Positions 11,186-22,316 of a stretch of DNA of 64,000 bases are shown here, piece by piece. Each line of letters starts with the position of its first letter. The stretch's first letter is position 1. The notes beneath the pieces were generated by a model, which was given only the letters and a program-made list of their open reading frames with translations, had not been told where the DNA came from and made no database searches. A program made the position numbers and the translations under genes. Origin of the DNA: Nepenthes gracilis (lineage: Eukaryota > Streptophyta > Magnoliopsida > Caryophyllales > Nepenthaceae); assembly GCA_033239525.1 (NCBI GenBank), contig BSYO01000038.1, positions 7,691,041 through 7,755,040 of the forward strand. The letters are read 5' to 3'.

Positions 11186-12240
11186 AATAATACATATGGT
11201 CACGGAATATACTAATAAGATAAATGTCTCTAATATCGATGATCAGGATATCTTCCTTATTTACATCCTGAGGACCAGGATGATTTTAAATTCTTGGTTC
11301 TTGGTTCTTTTTTCTCATTCATATTTAACCTCATTCTTGGTTCTTGTTCTCTATAGTAACGCCCCGAGGAAGGCGGATCACATATCACTTCGTGGACGGA
11401 GTTATCCACGATTACCATTGTAACTTCCTAAGCCTTGTCAAGAATATCACCCTTTTCACTAAGCGGCCAGGATATGGGGTCAGGGTACCCTCGAGTCTCC
11501 ACAGCTATGTTCGTGATATGCCAAAGAATGTTACCTGTTGAACAATCATTGATCCAATTTCTTAATATTTTTATTTAACTTTAGGATCTTACTTCTTAGT
11601 TCATAGTTCTTAACGTTAATTCTCAATCATCAGTGGTCATTTGAACTGATTCTTTTAGATCATCTTGTTTCCTTAGCCTTGAATTTTCATTCTTCAGTAA
11701 CCATTTTATCTTAGAGGATTACTTTACATAATTATATCTTTCAGATAATCTCGCAAATAAAATCCTTCCATATATGTTCTTGTTTCAACCTTTACATATC
11801 ATAACTCATTAATTGTGATCTTTGCATCTTCATCTTAATTCTTATTCTTTGAATATCACATTTCTTCGTATAATTAAATTCTTCAGACAAACCTTGGAAT
11901 TCTGGATCATTTTTAACAGTATAACTTTTATCAACATTTCAAATACCAATATATATTAAGCTTAAATATTTCATAATGCAATATCTTCACGCCATAACTT
12001 ATTTTTTATCATAAATTTTTTCAATTTTTGTTCTAGGGTTTGGTGAACAGTATACTAACACAATCTGGACATGAAATGTGAGCTATACGATGCAATTGAA
12101 CTGATAATTTTTAATACTTATGTGTAAATATGAAATTTATTTATAATATCATGAGAGAATTGGAAAACATACGGTATTTTATATGAATCTTAAAAATGGA
12201 GAGTTTTGTAGCAAACGAAAAACAATAACGAAGAAAATAA
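11186..12240. other. Non-coding, probable continuation of the split LTR-like sequence
   Basis: Contains CATCCTGAGGACCAGG and GCCCCGAGGAAGG-type phrases, then T-rich sequence with TTCTTAATTCTTA-like words. The short open frames at 11196-11541 have no motif and overlap each other in different frames. Confidence 0.3.
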
Positions 12241-13400
12241 GGGTCAGGGTACACTTGCTTCTACGTGATTTATTATTTTCCTTACTTTGATTGGATTGGA
12301 AGACGCTGAAAATTCCTTTTGTTTCCTCTTTTCCCTTCCCTACTGCTCATATTCCTGCCTTTTGCCTCCCTCGAGCCTTTTTATCAGACTTCTTAAACTT
12401 GCTCTCTATTTCTAAGTCCAGTATTTATAGGCAGTCGGGTAGATGAGAGTAGATATTTTGCTCGAACCCTTATCTAGAAGGTTCCAAATTTCAGACATTT
12501 GTCATTTGTTAAATTCCCCCTTTTTTTTTTGTTTTTAGAAGTCTCCAGGTGAACGGAGCAATTTTTCTACTAAAGCTAGGTTGCTCCAGTCTTTTAAAAT
12601 TGGCCGTTTAGCCAAATCCGGTTAACTCATTTAACCGGTCTCCTTTTTAAGTCCTCAGTCTCATTCCTCAATTGTCACTGTTCATTTTAGTCCGCTGCGT
12701 CATGAGCATTTTCTGGCCAGTCCACACTTCAATCTGGTCAATCTATTTAATCCGGCCGGTCAACAATATGCTACTTTCTTGTCCGACCGTCGTGCTTCCT
12801 CGGCTAGTATCTTTCCTTCTATTGTCCTCGGCCATTGCACCTGGTAGTTTCGCGTGCATTTATCGGCTATTTTCCTTCTTGGGTAGCCGGCCATTTTCCC
12901 TTACAGGTATATTCTTACCGAAGCATACTAGTCATACCGGTTATTATAACCGGCCATTTTCATCAATGTGTGACAGGTTATTACAACCGGTCTTTTTTGT
13001 GCCTTCACCGGTCAATTTGTTGACCGGAATCTCTGCCAAATTGTAACTAGCCATCTTCACCAATTAGCAGCCTGCCATTTTCACCAAATAGCAGTCAGCC
13101 ATTTTGCTATCTTAATTGGTCAATGTTTTGTTGACCGGGAACTTTGCACACCCGATCAATTGGCTACATGGTTCTTCAGCTAACGATCGGTTATTTACAT
13201 ATCAGTCAGTCAATGGGGCATTGACCAGATAATTCTCCTCTCATTTTTAGTCTGTCAACTATGCGTTGATGGGTTATTTTCTTTTCTCCCAGCCTGCCGG
13301 TCAATAGTTTTGTTGACTGGACCTCTCTTTGATCCTTTCAATCAGGCACCAAAACACCCAAATTCACTTAACCTATCTTAATTATATTAATTGTATTAAC
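12241..13400. other. LTR-like regulatory block rich in CCGG and TTGACC words
   Basis: Pyrimidine-rich sequence with no credible coding domain; the open frame at 12672-13046 is repeat-driven. A TATTTATAGG TATA-like site lies near 12424. The W-box cluster inside it is annotated separately. Confidence 0.35.
12725..13325. promoter_or_regulatory. Cluster of W-box cores (TTGACC / GGTCAA)
   Basis: Reading both strands, TTGACY or its complement occurs about nine times in 600 bp, mostly inside ACCGGTCAA or TTGACCGG. Pairs are arranged head to head, as at 13009-13026 and 13116-13138. TTGAC[C/T] is the established binding core of plant WRKY factors. Function here is inference only. Confidence 0.45.
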
Positions 13401-13419
13401 TTAATTACTAAAATTTATA

Positions 13420-13900
13420 TTTTTTTGATAAGTAAGTAAATTGTATTAAAATAAAAGAAAATACAAAATATGTGTTCGATCTCCAAGTATTTTTTTGACT
13501 TAAAGATAGAATAAATAAGTTGAGATATACCCCGAACAACATAAACATGTCATAAACATAAAGAAACATTTCAAAGAAATAGACAAACAGTCATCCTAAT
13601 CGGTCGATCACCTTCAAACAACCCAGCCCAAAGGCCTTTACAAACGTTGGAAAAATTGATTTACTAGTGACCCGAAGCCCATGCACCCCCATATGCGATC
13701 TTTTGTGTCCGCACTTCCCCATTCCAAACCTGAACATCCAGTTCATACTAAAGGCCAGCTAAGAGAATTAATCACCTTGCCTAAGAATAGCGCTAGACCG
13801 CCTAACAGCTCCTAGCCCGGACACCAAATACAAAGACTCAAATCTGCTCTCCGCTGAGACATAAATCGTACCTGACTAAATATACATATAACAATTTTTT
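13420..13900 (-). mobile_element. LINE-type 3' end, minus strand
   Basis: On the minus strand it ends TTTTAATACAATTTACTTACTTATC(A)n (tail complement at 13421-13428). It carries the TTGTTCGGGG block also seen at 8040-8171 on the plus strand. The interior (13560-13880) is moderately GC-rich and non-coding. Confidence 0.45.
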
Positions 13901-14379
13901 TTAGATATATATATAAATGTAACCGCCTGAGGAGCCAAACCGGCAAATATACACCCATCACCAGTAGCCACCAATCACCAACTTGGCCAGTCAGCTAGTT
14001 GACCGACCAAAAGCCAACACCCCCTCTTTATTTTTATTTTTTTTTTAAACCCGGGGTGTAGGATTGCCAGCCAGCTTGTTGACCAACAAAAATGCACCCA
14101 GCTCACAAAAGCCAATATGGTGATATGATTGATTGGAGGCAAAACAATATCTTCTATTCTCGATGCTAACACATGGGAAGGTATGCGACCTCAACATAGA
14201 TAGTGGAAGTTATACCAATGTAGTGTCCACTACTATAGTAAGCAAACTCAAGCGACCCATAGAGGCTCACTTGAACCCCTATAAATTATCATGACTATGT
14301 CAAGGCAATGAGAAACGGGTGGACAAGAAGTGGTTGGTCACACTTTTGATTGGATAAAGGATATAAAGATAAAGTATTA
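13901..14379. other. Non-coding; two further TTGACC words
   Basis: Contains GTTGACCGACC (13997-) and TTGTTGACCAAC (14075-), like the block at 12725-13325, suggesting a related LTR remnant. No gene is seen. Confidence 0.3.
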
Positions 14380-14415
14380 TGTGATGTTATACCTATGAAT
14401 ACTTACTATCTCCTG

Positions 14416-14971
14416 CTTGAATAACCTTGGTAATACTCATGATGGATTCACAAACATATATTCTTTTATAAAAGAGGAAAAAAGATTTACTCTAGCCCTT
14501 ATGTCATACTCAAAAATTTCAAAAACTAGTAATAGTGGAGATGCGCTTTTTTCATCTTCAGATATCAACCAATTTTTTTTTAAAAAAAAATCAGAGACCT
14601 ATGTGATCAAGATGGTAATATGGATCTAGTTGAACACCCGATCATTACCCAACCTATTGTAAAAGAATTCTTAAATGTTACTTCAAGGGATCTACCACGT
14701 GGTTTATCCCCTATGTAATATCCAACACTGCATAGATTTTATCTTGATATTGATAATTTTGAAAAGGCTGTCATACCACATGAGTCCTAAGGACCATGAG
14801 TAACTACAATAATAAGTGGACGAGCTCTTATCGAAGGGGCTAATTTGTGAAAGTCTTGGTCCCTTAGATGTCCTTGCTTTACTTGTTCTAAAGAAAAATA
14901 ATATGTGGAAAATGTGTATGCTAATTTGGCCAAATGCCAATACTAATACTCTTGTTTTCCTTAGCTTTACT
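14416..14971 (+). pseudogene. Gypsy protease-RT spacer and RT start, left fragment
   Basis: Recognisable motifs in order are HDGFTN.YSF, KRFTLALMSYSK (family K..VLAPM.P), EFLNVTSRDLPRGLSP and LLSKGLICESLGP with LALLVLKKN (family LL.KG.IR.S.SP.A.P.LLV.KKDG). Frame shifts and stops separate them, and an internal deletion removes the central RT between WPNA and TNTLVFL. The fragment stops exactly at the copia LTR edge (TSD TTACT, 14967-14971). Confidence 0.65.
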
Positions 14972-15330
14972 TGTGAGAATTTATACCAGTCTAATCAACC
15001 ATAAAAAGACCGAAATGCAGAATAAAACGAAAGGATCACTAACCTCCCGCCATTACTTGCTTTGGTTTTCTTCTCCTCTGTTTTAGATTTTGAAGCTTCC
15101 AAGCCCTCAATCTCTTCGTCGATGGTGTATTTTCAGAGAGGAGGCTCAGGGACAAAACCAATTATGCTTATTTAACAGATAATTTCATCAATTGTCTATG
15201 AGGCATTACTGTGTAATAATGGAGAATTATGGTGAGTAATATTGGTGGTGCGTTATCAACTATTAACAGCCTTTAATCACGGACAATCAATTTGTTTAGT
15301 TTCATCCAACTTCATAACTGAACGGCTAAA
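14972..15330 (-). repeat. Copia LTR (3' LTR on the minus strand)
   Basis: 359 bp, starting TGTGAGAATTTATACC on the plus strand, and aligned end to end with 21967-22316. Shared blocks include CTTCTCCTCTGTTTT, ATCTCTTCGTCGATGGTG and GGTGGTGCGTTATCAACTA. The inner end has lost its terminal TG on the minus strand. Confidence 0.8.
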
Positions 15331-15343
15331 TTCTCCCCCTTGG
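15331..15343 (-). other. Polypurine tract of the copia element
   Basis: The minus strand reads CCAAGGGGGAGAA directly before the 3' LTR, the expected place and composition for plus-strand priming. Confidence 0.7.
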
Positions 15344-15699
15344 TCCATATTTTACTTGATGTGATAGCCAAACCCATCAATTCTCTAACTTAAAAAATAA
15401 ATATATGAATCATTGCGATAAATTCTCTATTAATAAGTAGTATCATCCATGTATTACAATATATTATATTTCTCAAGATATATTCGAATATGGTAACGTT
15501 ACTTTATGAATAAATCTTATATTTATTCTTTGTCTAACAAATGATGATATTTTTAAAATAATCAACTAATGTGTACACAAAAATTCTGAAAAATATCACA
15601 AACAAATAAAAATTTTATTAAATATTATTTTTATATAATGAAAATCACATAATGGAACTTAATCCTATTCTAATTACATGATCATTGAACCTCAATGGT

Positions 15700-18600
15700 G
15701 GTATGCCTTTTGTCAAAAGATCAGCGATCATCATTTCAGTCTTAATATACTCAATAGCAATTTTTTTTCTTTAATAAGCTCCTTTATGGTTAAAAATTAA
15801 ATGTCGATATATTTATTTCGACTGCTATTTTTATTATTTTTAACCAGAAATACAGCAACAAAATTGTCATAATATATCTTCAATGGCGTTGAGATAGAAT
15901 CTACCACTCTAAGCCCAAACATAAAATTTTTCATCCGTACACCATTCTTGGTAGCTTCAAAATAAGTAACGAACTCGGCTTCCATAGTGGAAGTAGTAAT
16001 TAAGGTCTACTTTGTACTCTACCAGGATACAGTTTCACTGACAAATATAAATATATAACAAGATACTGATTAGCTCCACTGATAAATGTAAATATATAAC
16101 AAGATGTTGATTTACGTATATGAACACATCCAACGAAATCTGAATCAGAGTAACCCAACACTTCCAAATTGTCGGTCCGTCTATATATAAATATATAGTC
16201 CTTGGTACCTTAGAGATACATCATCACTTTCTTAGCAGCTTTTTAGTGATTCATATCTAGATAACTCTGAAATCTTCTCAGCATTTCAACTGTAAAGGCG
16301 ATGTCAAGTCTTATTCATACCTCAACATATATCAAATTTTCAACAACGAAAGCAAACGGAATATTTTTCATTTGTTTCTGTTCAAAATTATTTTTTAAAT
16401 ATTGGTTCAAATTGAACATATCACCCTTCACAATGAGTATCACATTTGGTGAACAATCTTTCATTTGAAATCTTTGTAAAACTTTATTAATATAAGTCTC
16501 CTGAGATAAACCTAAAACACCTCGTAGTCTGTCTCAATATATTTTAATACCTACGACATAAGATGTATTGCTCATATCTTTTATTTTAAATTTATCAGAG
16601 AGAAATTATTTTACCTAATACAATAAATCATTATCATTGGATGCAAGTAAAATATCGTCCTCATACAAAATAAAAAATAAATCTTACTCTCATTAACCTT
16701 ATGGTATATACATTAATCTAAAATATTTTCTTCAAAATCAAATGAAGAAATAATATCATCAAATTTTAACCACCATTAACGGACGGCCTGTTTCAATCCA
16801 TATATGGACTTCTTAATCTTGCATACCAATTGCTCACCATCACTAGACGAGAATCCTTCTGATTGTTTCATATAAACGTTCTTCTCTAGGTCACTATTTA
16901 AAAAATCTGTTTTCACATCTGTTTGTTATAATTTTATATCAAAATAAGTAACCAATGTAAAAATAATACGATGAGAATCTTTCTTATATACAAAAAAAAA
17001 GTCTCTTTGTAATTAATTTTCTCGTTTTGAGTATATCTTTTAGAAATGAGTCTTACTTTATATCTTTCGATATTACTTAATAAGTCTTTATTTATCTTAA
17101 AGACTCATTTACACCCTATGACTTTTGTCCAGTTAGGCAATTCAATAAGATTTTAAATTTCATTGTAACTCATAGAATTTATCCATTCCTTCACGAAATT
17201 GTACCATAATTCTGATTTATTATAACTCGTGGCTTGCGAAAATATTTTGAGATTATTTTTGGTTATAATATTATAGTCAGACTCTTATAGATATACAATA
17301 TAATCACTAGAAATTGCTGATCTTTTCATTCTAGTAGACCTTCTCAATATTGTATTATTATTCTTAATAGAACTATGTTATATAACTATTTCAGGTAAAT
17401 CCTGAATATCATGGTCAACTGAAATAATATCAGTATTTTATGGAATGACATTGATTGATTGTTCAACACCAATTTGATCGTGATGGGTGTTGTGTATAAC
17501 AATCAACATATCATATGAAATGAAAGGTTGAGAATCTGAATTATCATTATCAGAAATTATATTTCTACATCTTTTACTCCCACTCTTTAAGTCAATCTCA
17601 AAAAAAATTATATTTCTTGATTCTACAATTCTAGTGTTGTGAGATGGATAGTAAAATCTGTATTATTTGGACTGTTCAGCATATCTAATAAAATATTCAC
17701 CGATAGTCCTTAGATCTAACATTTTCTCATATGAATTATAAACTCTTATTTCAGACGGGTATTTTTATATGCGTGAATGTCACAAACTCAGTTTCTAACT
17801 TTTTTATAACTCAAAAAGTATTTTTGGAATAGTTTTCGTTGGAATACGATTTTAATATATACACTGCTACTTTAAAAACTTCGGTCCACAAGAATTTTGA
17901 AAGATTAGAGTTGCTAAGTATACTCCTCACCATGTTCAACAACATTTAATTTTTTCTTTCTACTACACCATTTTGGTCCGGAGAATTAAATATAGTATAT
18001 TGGGTAATAATTTTATGTTCTTGAAGAAAATTTTACAAATGAACCAGGTATTTGTCCATTTTCTATATATCTACCATAATATTCTCCATATCTACCTAAT
18101 CTCACAATTTTAATTTATTTTTCACATTATTTATCTACTTCTACTTTAAATAATTTAAAAGTATCTAAAATTTTATTCTTATTATATAGTAAGTAGAGAT
18201 ATATATATTGTAAAAAATTATCAATAAATGTGATGAAGTATTTTAGACTGCATGAGTCAATGTTTAGACTATAAATATTCGTGTATATGATTTCTAATAT
18301 GTTTGAACTCCTATTGGTAATTTTCTTAGTATTGTTGGTCGGCTTTCCTTTTATACTGTCCACAAAAATCTCAAAATCAGTAAAATTTAGAATACCAAGT
18401 ACTCCATTATTTACTAATCTTTTAATTCTTTCAATGGAGATATGACATAATCTCTTTTGATACAATATGAAGAAATATTCATTCACAACACATCGCTTAA
18501 TACTAGTATCAACATGCATAGTATTATAAGTGCTATTATTTTATAAATTTAAGTAATATAGACCATCAAACAATGTAATATTTTTAATAATATCAAACTT

Positions 18601-19650
18601 ATAATATAAATTAAAAGATGAGTCTAAAAATATAATGAAATATCTAAAATGTATAAATCTTGAAATTGATATCAAATTTTTAGAAAAATTTAGAATATAA
18701 AAGGTTTTTTTCAAATCAAAACAAATTCATTACTCAAAATTAAGTTGTAGGTTCCAATTACTTCCACGTGTGAACGCATCTTATTTTCGGAGAAGATATT
18801 TTGTTCACTACTCACTAGCTTCCTTAGGCTTTGTAAGCCCCATAAGTAAATTAAAATGTGGATTGTAGACCAGAATTAATCTACCATGTGTTATGAGAAA
18901 TATTAACCATATTAGATTTATAACATATAAAAAAGGATGGATTATCTTTCTTCTCAAGTCAATTTTGGTATTTGATATAATCTTTCTTAATGTGTCCATT
19001 TTTTTTTGTAGAAGAAACACTTGGATTATTTCTTGATATCAGATTGATGATGTATTTTATCTTTTTTCTTCTTTTTAACTTGAGCATTATACTTTCCTTC
19101 TTTAACTGTAAACGCACTTTCACTTTATATCATGACAAGCTTTTCTTCTTCTTAAATACATATAATTATAAATTCATTAATTAACTATTTATCATTTTGT
19201 GTGTTATAAGATATTTTAAAGGGTCCATATTGTGGCGGAAGCATATTCAAGATATAATATACAAGAAAAGATTCAAACATATCTATCTCTAAATTTTTTA
19301 GTTGAGCCACTATATCCCTCATTTGTATAATATGTTCATACACACCCTTAAAATTGGTGAGCCTTAAAAATGAAAACTTTATAATTAGGGTGTTGGCAAG
19401 TGTTTTATCTAAAGTTTTAAATTGTTCTTCGACAGTATTCAGTAAATCTTACACTTTATTATACTGATTTACGGAATTACGAATATCAACAGAAATTTTA
19501 GTCTTTATGAATATCAAATTAAGGCGATTAGATCGCTCCCATCGTTCATAAAGAGCTACATTAACCGAAGTATTGGTTTCTGTAAGAGCGAGTGGTTCGT
19601 CTTTCCTTATAACATAATTTATGTCCATCCATCGTAAATGAAAAAGAATT
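15700..19650 (-). pseudogene. Copia gag-pol remnant
   Basis: Read on the minus strand from high to low coordinates: a gag zinc-knuckle region (about 19020-18800; FLLQKKMDTLRKI in place of C..C.K.GH..K.C); a GAG-pre-integrase box (18450-18400; RLCHISIERIKRLV); integrase (to about 17900; FIDNF near 18210); RT with ILYEDDILLAS at about 16650 (the YxDD box) and LSQETYINKVLQRF near 16490; and RNase H (SDSDFVGCV near 16145, EAEFVTYFEATKNG near 15980, IYYDN). Frame shifts and many stops occur throughout. It is a dead copy. Confidence 0.8.
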
Positions 19651-20031
19651 CTCTATTTTCAAACCTTATATTTATCACATTTCATTTTAAAAATTTTACA
19701 TCTAATATCAAAAATATTAACAGACTGTACAACTATATAAAAATAAAATTACATACTCAACAAACAATAAATGAGACTAATAAAAAAATATAGAATATGT
19801 TTTACCAATGTAATGTATAATCATTAATCAATTGATATAAAAATTATCTGTGGACTAAATTTTTAATTCAAGTAGGTTCATGTCTAAGTTTTATGATAAA
19901 ACAATCAAATTATATTCCAATTCTTGATTGCTGTGGATAAATTAAGAAAAATAATTTGATATTTATCCTAATTAATTAATTTAATATAATAAAATTTTTA
20001 ATAAGATAAATTTTATTATATTAAAAATGAT

Positions 20032-21028
20032 TGTTGGGTCCCATGTCCTGGCCCATGAAACATGTCCAAGCCCACGAAGCAGGCAGCGACCCACAGGGGA
20101 TCCAGAAGCCCACGTGAAGCAGTCAGCCCAGTCCAAGGATTGAAAGGCGCGAACCCACGACGGGAGAAAGCAACGGAAACCTGCAACGCATTAAATGCGT
20201 CGCCGGGAACAGGCGAAAAAGGCGGAAAGGCTAGCCAATAGAGGCATGGCTGGCGCAGCGCCAACGGCACCCGCTGCCGTCTTCAGGTGGCCAACCAATC
20301 CCCGCTCAGGGAAAAATCGGGCGTGGTCAACAACACTCAGCAGCGTGCCAGCCACGACAACAGGGCAACCGGCATAACCGGCGGTCCACGACAGTGACCA
20401 GCGGCGCGATGGCCTAAGCAACGGGCGTTGTGGCGCTCAAGAGTCCAACGTGGAGAGGCGTATAAGAGCCCTCACACCCCACAGAGAAAGGGACCTCTCT
20501 TGGAGCATCTTTCGTCCTCTATTTCCCTTTGAATCAAGAATTCAAACGGCTAATCATACTCAATTGCTCCCCTCTTCTCTAATTAAAACACAAGAGTGAC
20601 GAGTCAGGAGGGGGCGCTGCTTCATTTCCGTCAGCAATAACTAACTCGCTCACCTTCCCAGCATCTCCTGAGATCACGGGAAAGTCAGTCACCCGTTGCG
20701 GTGCACCAAGGAAGCCCGGCCTTCCACCACCTGCTCATCGAATTCTCCACATCACCGCACGAGCACTTCTTACGCTTACACAACATTCCTCCGCGTACCC
20801 CCTTAGCGTGCGTCATTTCCGTTTATTGCGGGAATTTGCTGACTTGAGCGTCGGAGCAGCCTCAGTGGGAGAAATCCTTCCGGACCCTTGACCTCTTGTT
20901 TGTTGTTTGTGTTGTGCAGGTCCAGGTTCACAGGGACCGAGACCGGACCCTTCTTCCAAAGCTGTCGCACGCTTAGGAATCCGAAGGCTCTCTAATCTGT
21001 ACAACAACCGTGGACCCGGAACGCAACA
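20032..21028 (+). mobile_element. Solo LTR nested in the copia leader
   Basis: 997 bp with ends TGTTGGG and CAACA, flanked by ATGAT (20027-20031) and ATAAT (21029-21033), a TSD with one mismatch. It is much richer in G+C than both flanks. TATAAGAG at 20461-20468 is a good TATA box for plus-strand transcription. No coding domain; the open frames inside it overlap on both strands and are compositional. Confidence 0.75.
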
Positions 21029-21147
21029 ATAATTAATCATAATTAATGTTCTCATACCATATATGATCATAATATATAATTTTATTAATTAAGGAAATTG
21101 TAACCAATCCATAATTAATTAATAAAGTTATATTAATTACTAGACAT

Positions 21148-21154
<7 letters not shown>

Positions 21155-21200
<46 letters not shown>
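21155..21200. repeat. (TA)n microsatellite
   Basis: An uninterrupted TA dinucleotide run of about 45 bp, followed by AT-rich sequence. Confidence 0.95.
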
Positions 21201-21203
<3 letters not shown>

Positions 21204-21319
21204 TTTTTTAAATATTATATAATAAACTTTATATATAATAATAAATATAATTATATATATACATAAAACATGCGCATACGTATATAATATATAATAATAC
21301 ACAACTATTGCATGAAGGG

Positions 21320-21400
21320 ACAAGTGCACGACACAGCGCAATGGCTGCCGCTCCATAGTAGTTTCCAATTGTGCACGGGTTCAAATTTCCATGCCAGCAT
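21320..21400 (+). other. tRNA-like module 1 (SINE-like)
   Basis: Contains GACACAGCGCAATGGCTG, then GGTTCAAATTTCC (21378-21390), a degenerate pol III B box. It resembles module 2, 140 bp downstream. It cannot fold as a complete tRNA. Confidence 0.35.
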
Positions 21401-21464
21401 TTACAAACAGTAATATATGCAAATATTATTTAAATAAAACATTTCCCGTTCTGAATAATAAAAC

Positions 21465-21660
21465 GTGCGCTCAGTGCAGTGGCTGTTGTAACTTCTGCCC
21501 ATGCAAAAGGGTCCCGGTTCGAGTCCAAGAGCCCGTGGGTGCCATGCAGCGCGTCCTTGAGTGATTTTTCTATGTTGCTACAGTAGTGGGCCACGAGCAT
21601 AAGAGGGCTGGCCTAAGGCCCGAGTCACGAGTATAGTTTCAGACTCGCAAAAAGCCGGCC
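21465..21660 (+). mobile_element. tRNA-like module 2, probable SINE head
   Basis: GCTCAGTGCAGTGG (21469-21482) resembles the pol III A box, and GGTTCGAGTCC (21516-21526) is an exact B-box consensus, with about 34 bp between them, normal for tRNA-derived promoters. The downstream GC-rich body runs to about 21660 with no clear oligo-A tail. It lies in the copia leader between the PBS and the solo LTR. Confidence 0.45.
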
Positions 21661-21953
21661 CAAATGTTTTTTTATATTACTATAATAATGGCAAAATGAC
21701 GTCGTTTATATCATCTTCAACCTCTAGCCGGGTCAACCCAGCTTGATTTCAGTCGATTTTTGACCAAATGAAAATTTCTTTAGTTTTACACCAAAATTGA
21801 TGTAAAATATATAAAAATATAAAAAATTAAAATTTTTAATAATTTTTGACATTAGTTTTCACCAAATTATCACACAATTAAAATTTTAAATTTTTTTAAA
21901 AATCAAGAAAAATAAAAAAATGCAGAATAGGTTCAAGGTAGAGGCATACATAT

Positions 21954-21964
21954 CTCTAATACCA
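21954..21964 (-). other. Copia primer binding site
   Basis: TGGTATTAGAG on the minus strand, two bases inside the 5' LTR end. It differs by one base from TGGTATCAGAG, complementary to the 3' end of plant initiator-Met tRNA. Confidence 0.8.
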
Positions 21965-21966
21965 AA

Positions 21967-22316
21967 TGTGAGGATTTATACCGGCCTAATCAACCATAAA
22001 AAGAGCAAAATACGAAATAAAATGAAAGGATCGCCAACCTTCCGCCATTGCTTGCTATGATTTTCTTCTCCTCTGTTTTTGATTTTGAAACTTCCAAGGC
22101 CTTAATCTCTTCGTCGATGGTGTATTTTCAGAGAAATGCTCATGGACAAAACCAATTACTTTCTATTTAACAAATAATTCCATCAATTATCTGTGAGGCG
22201 TTACCGTGCAATAATGGAGAATTATAGTGAGTAAAATTGGTGGTGCGTTATCAACTATTAATAGCCTTTAATCATGGACTATCAATTCATTCAATTTCAT
22301 AACTACACGGTTAACA
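21967..22316 (-). repeat. Copia LTR (5' LTR on the minus strand)
   Basis: 350 bp with intact ends (TG at 21967, CA at 22316 on the plus strand). It pairs with 14972-15330; visible differences are scattered substitutions and a few small indels. Confidence 0.8.

Larger units (their letters stand above)
14972..22316 (-). mobile_element. Ty1/copia retrotransposon, minus strand, with a solo LTR nested in it
   Basis: Structure on the minus strand: 5' LTR 22316-21967, a PBS TGGTATTAGAG (21964-21954) matching the initiator-Met tRNA type used by plant copia elements, gag (about 19650-18790), integrase, RT, RNase H, a PPT (15343-15331) and 3' LTR 15330-14972. Flanking TSDs are TTACT (14967-14971) and TTATT (22317-22321), one mismatch apart. 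The order integrase before RT is diagnostic for copia. Coding capacity is destroyed by stops. A solo LTR lies in the 5' leader at 20032-21028. Confidence 0.85.

Noticed and set aside
12672..13046. A 124-codon open frame on the plus strand
   Set aside because: It is made of repeated CCGGTCA/CCGGCCA words inside an LTR-like block, has an overlapping frame alongside, and shows no domain.
20016..20421. GC-rich open frames on both strands
   Set aside because: They lie in and across the edge of a solo LTR, overlap on both strands, and carry no domain.
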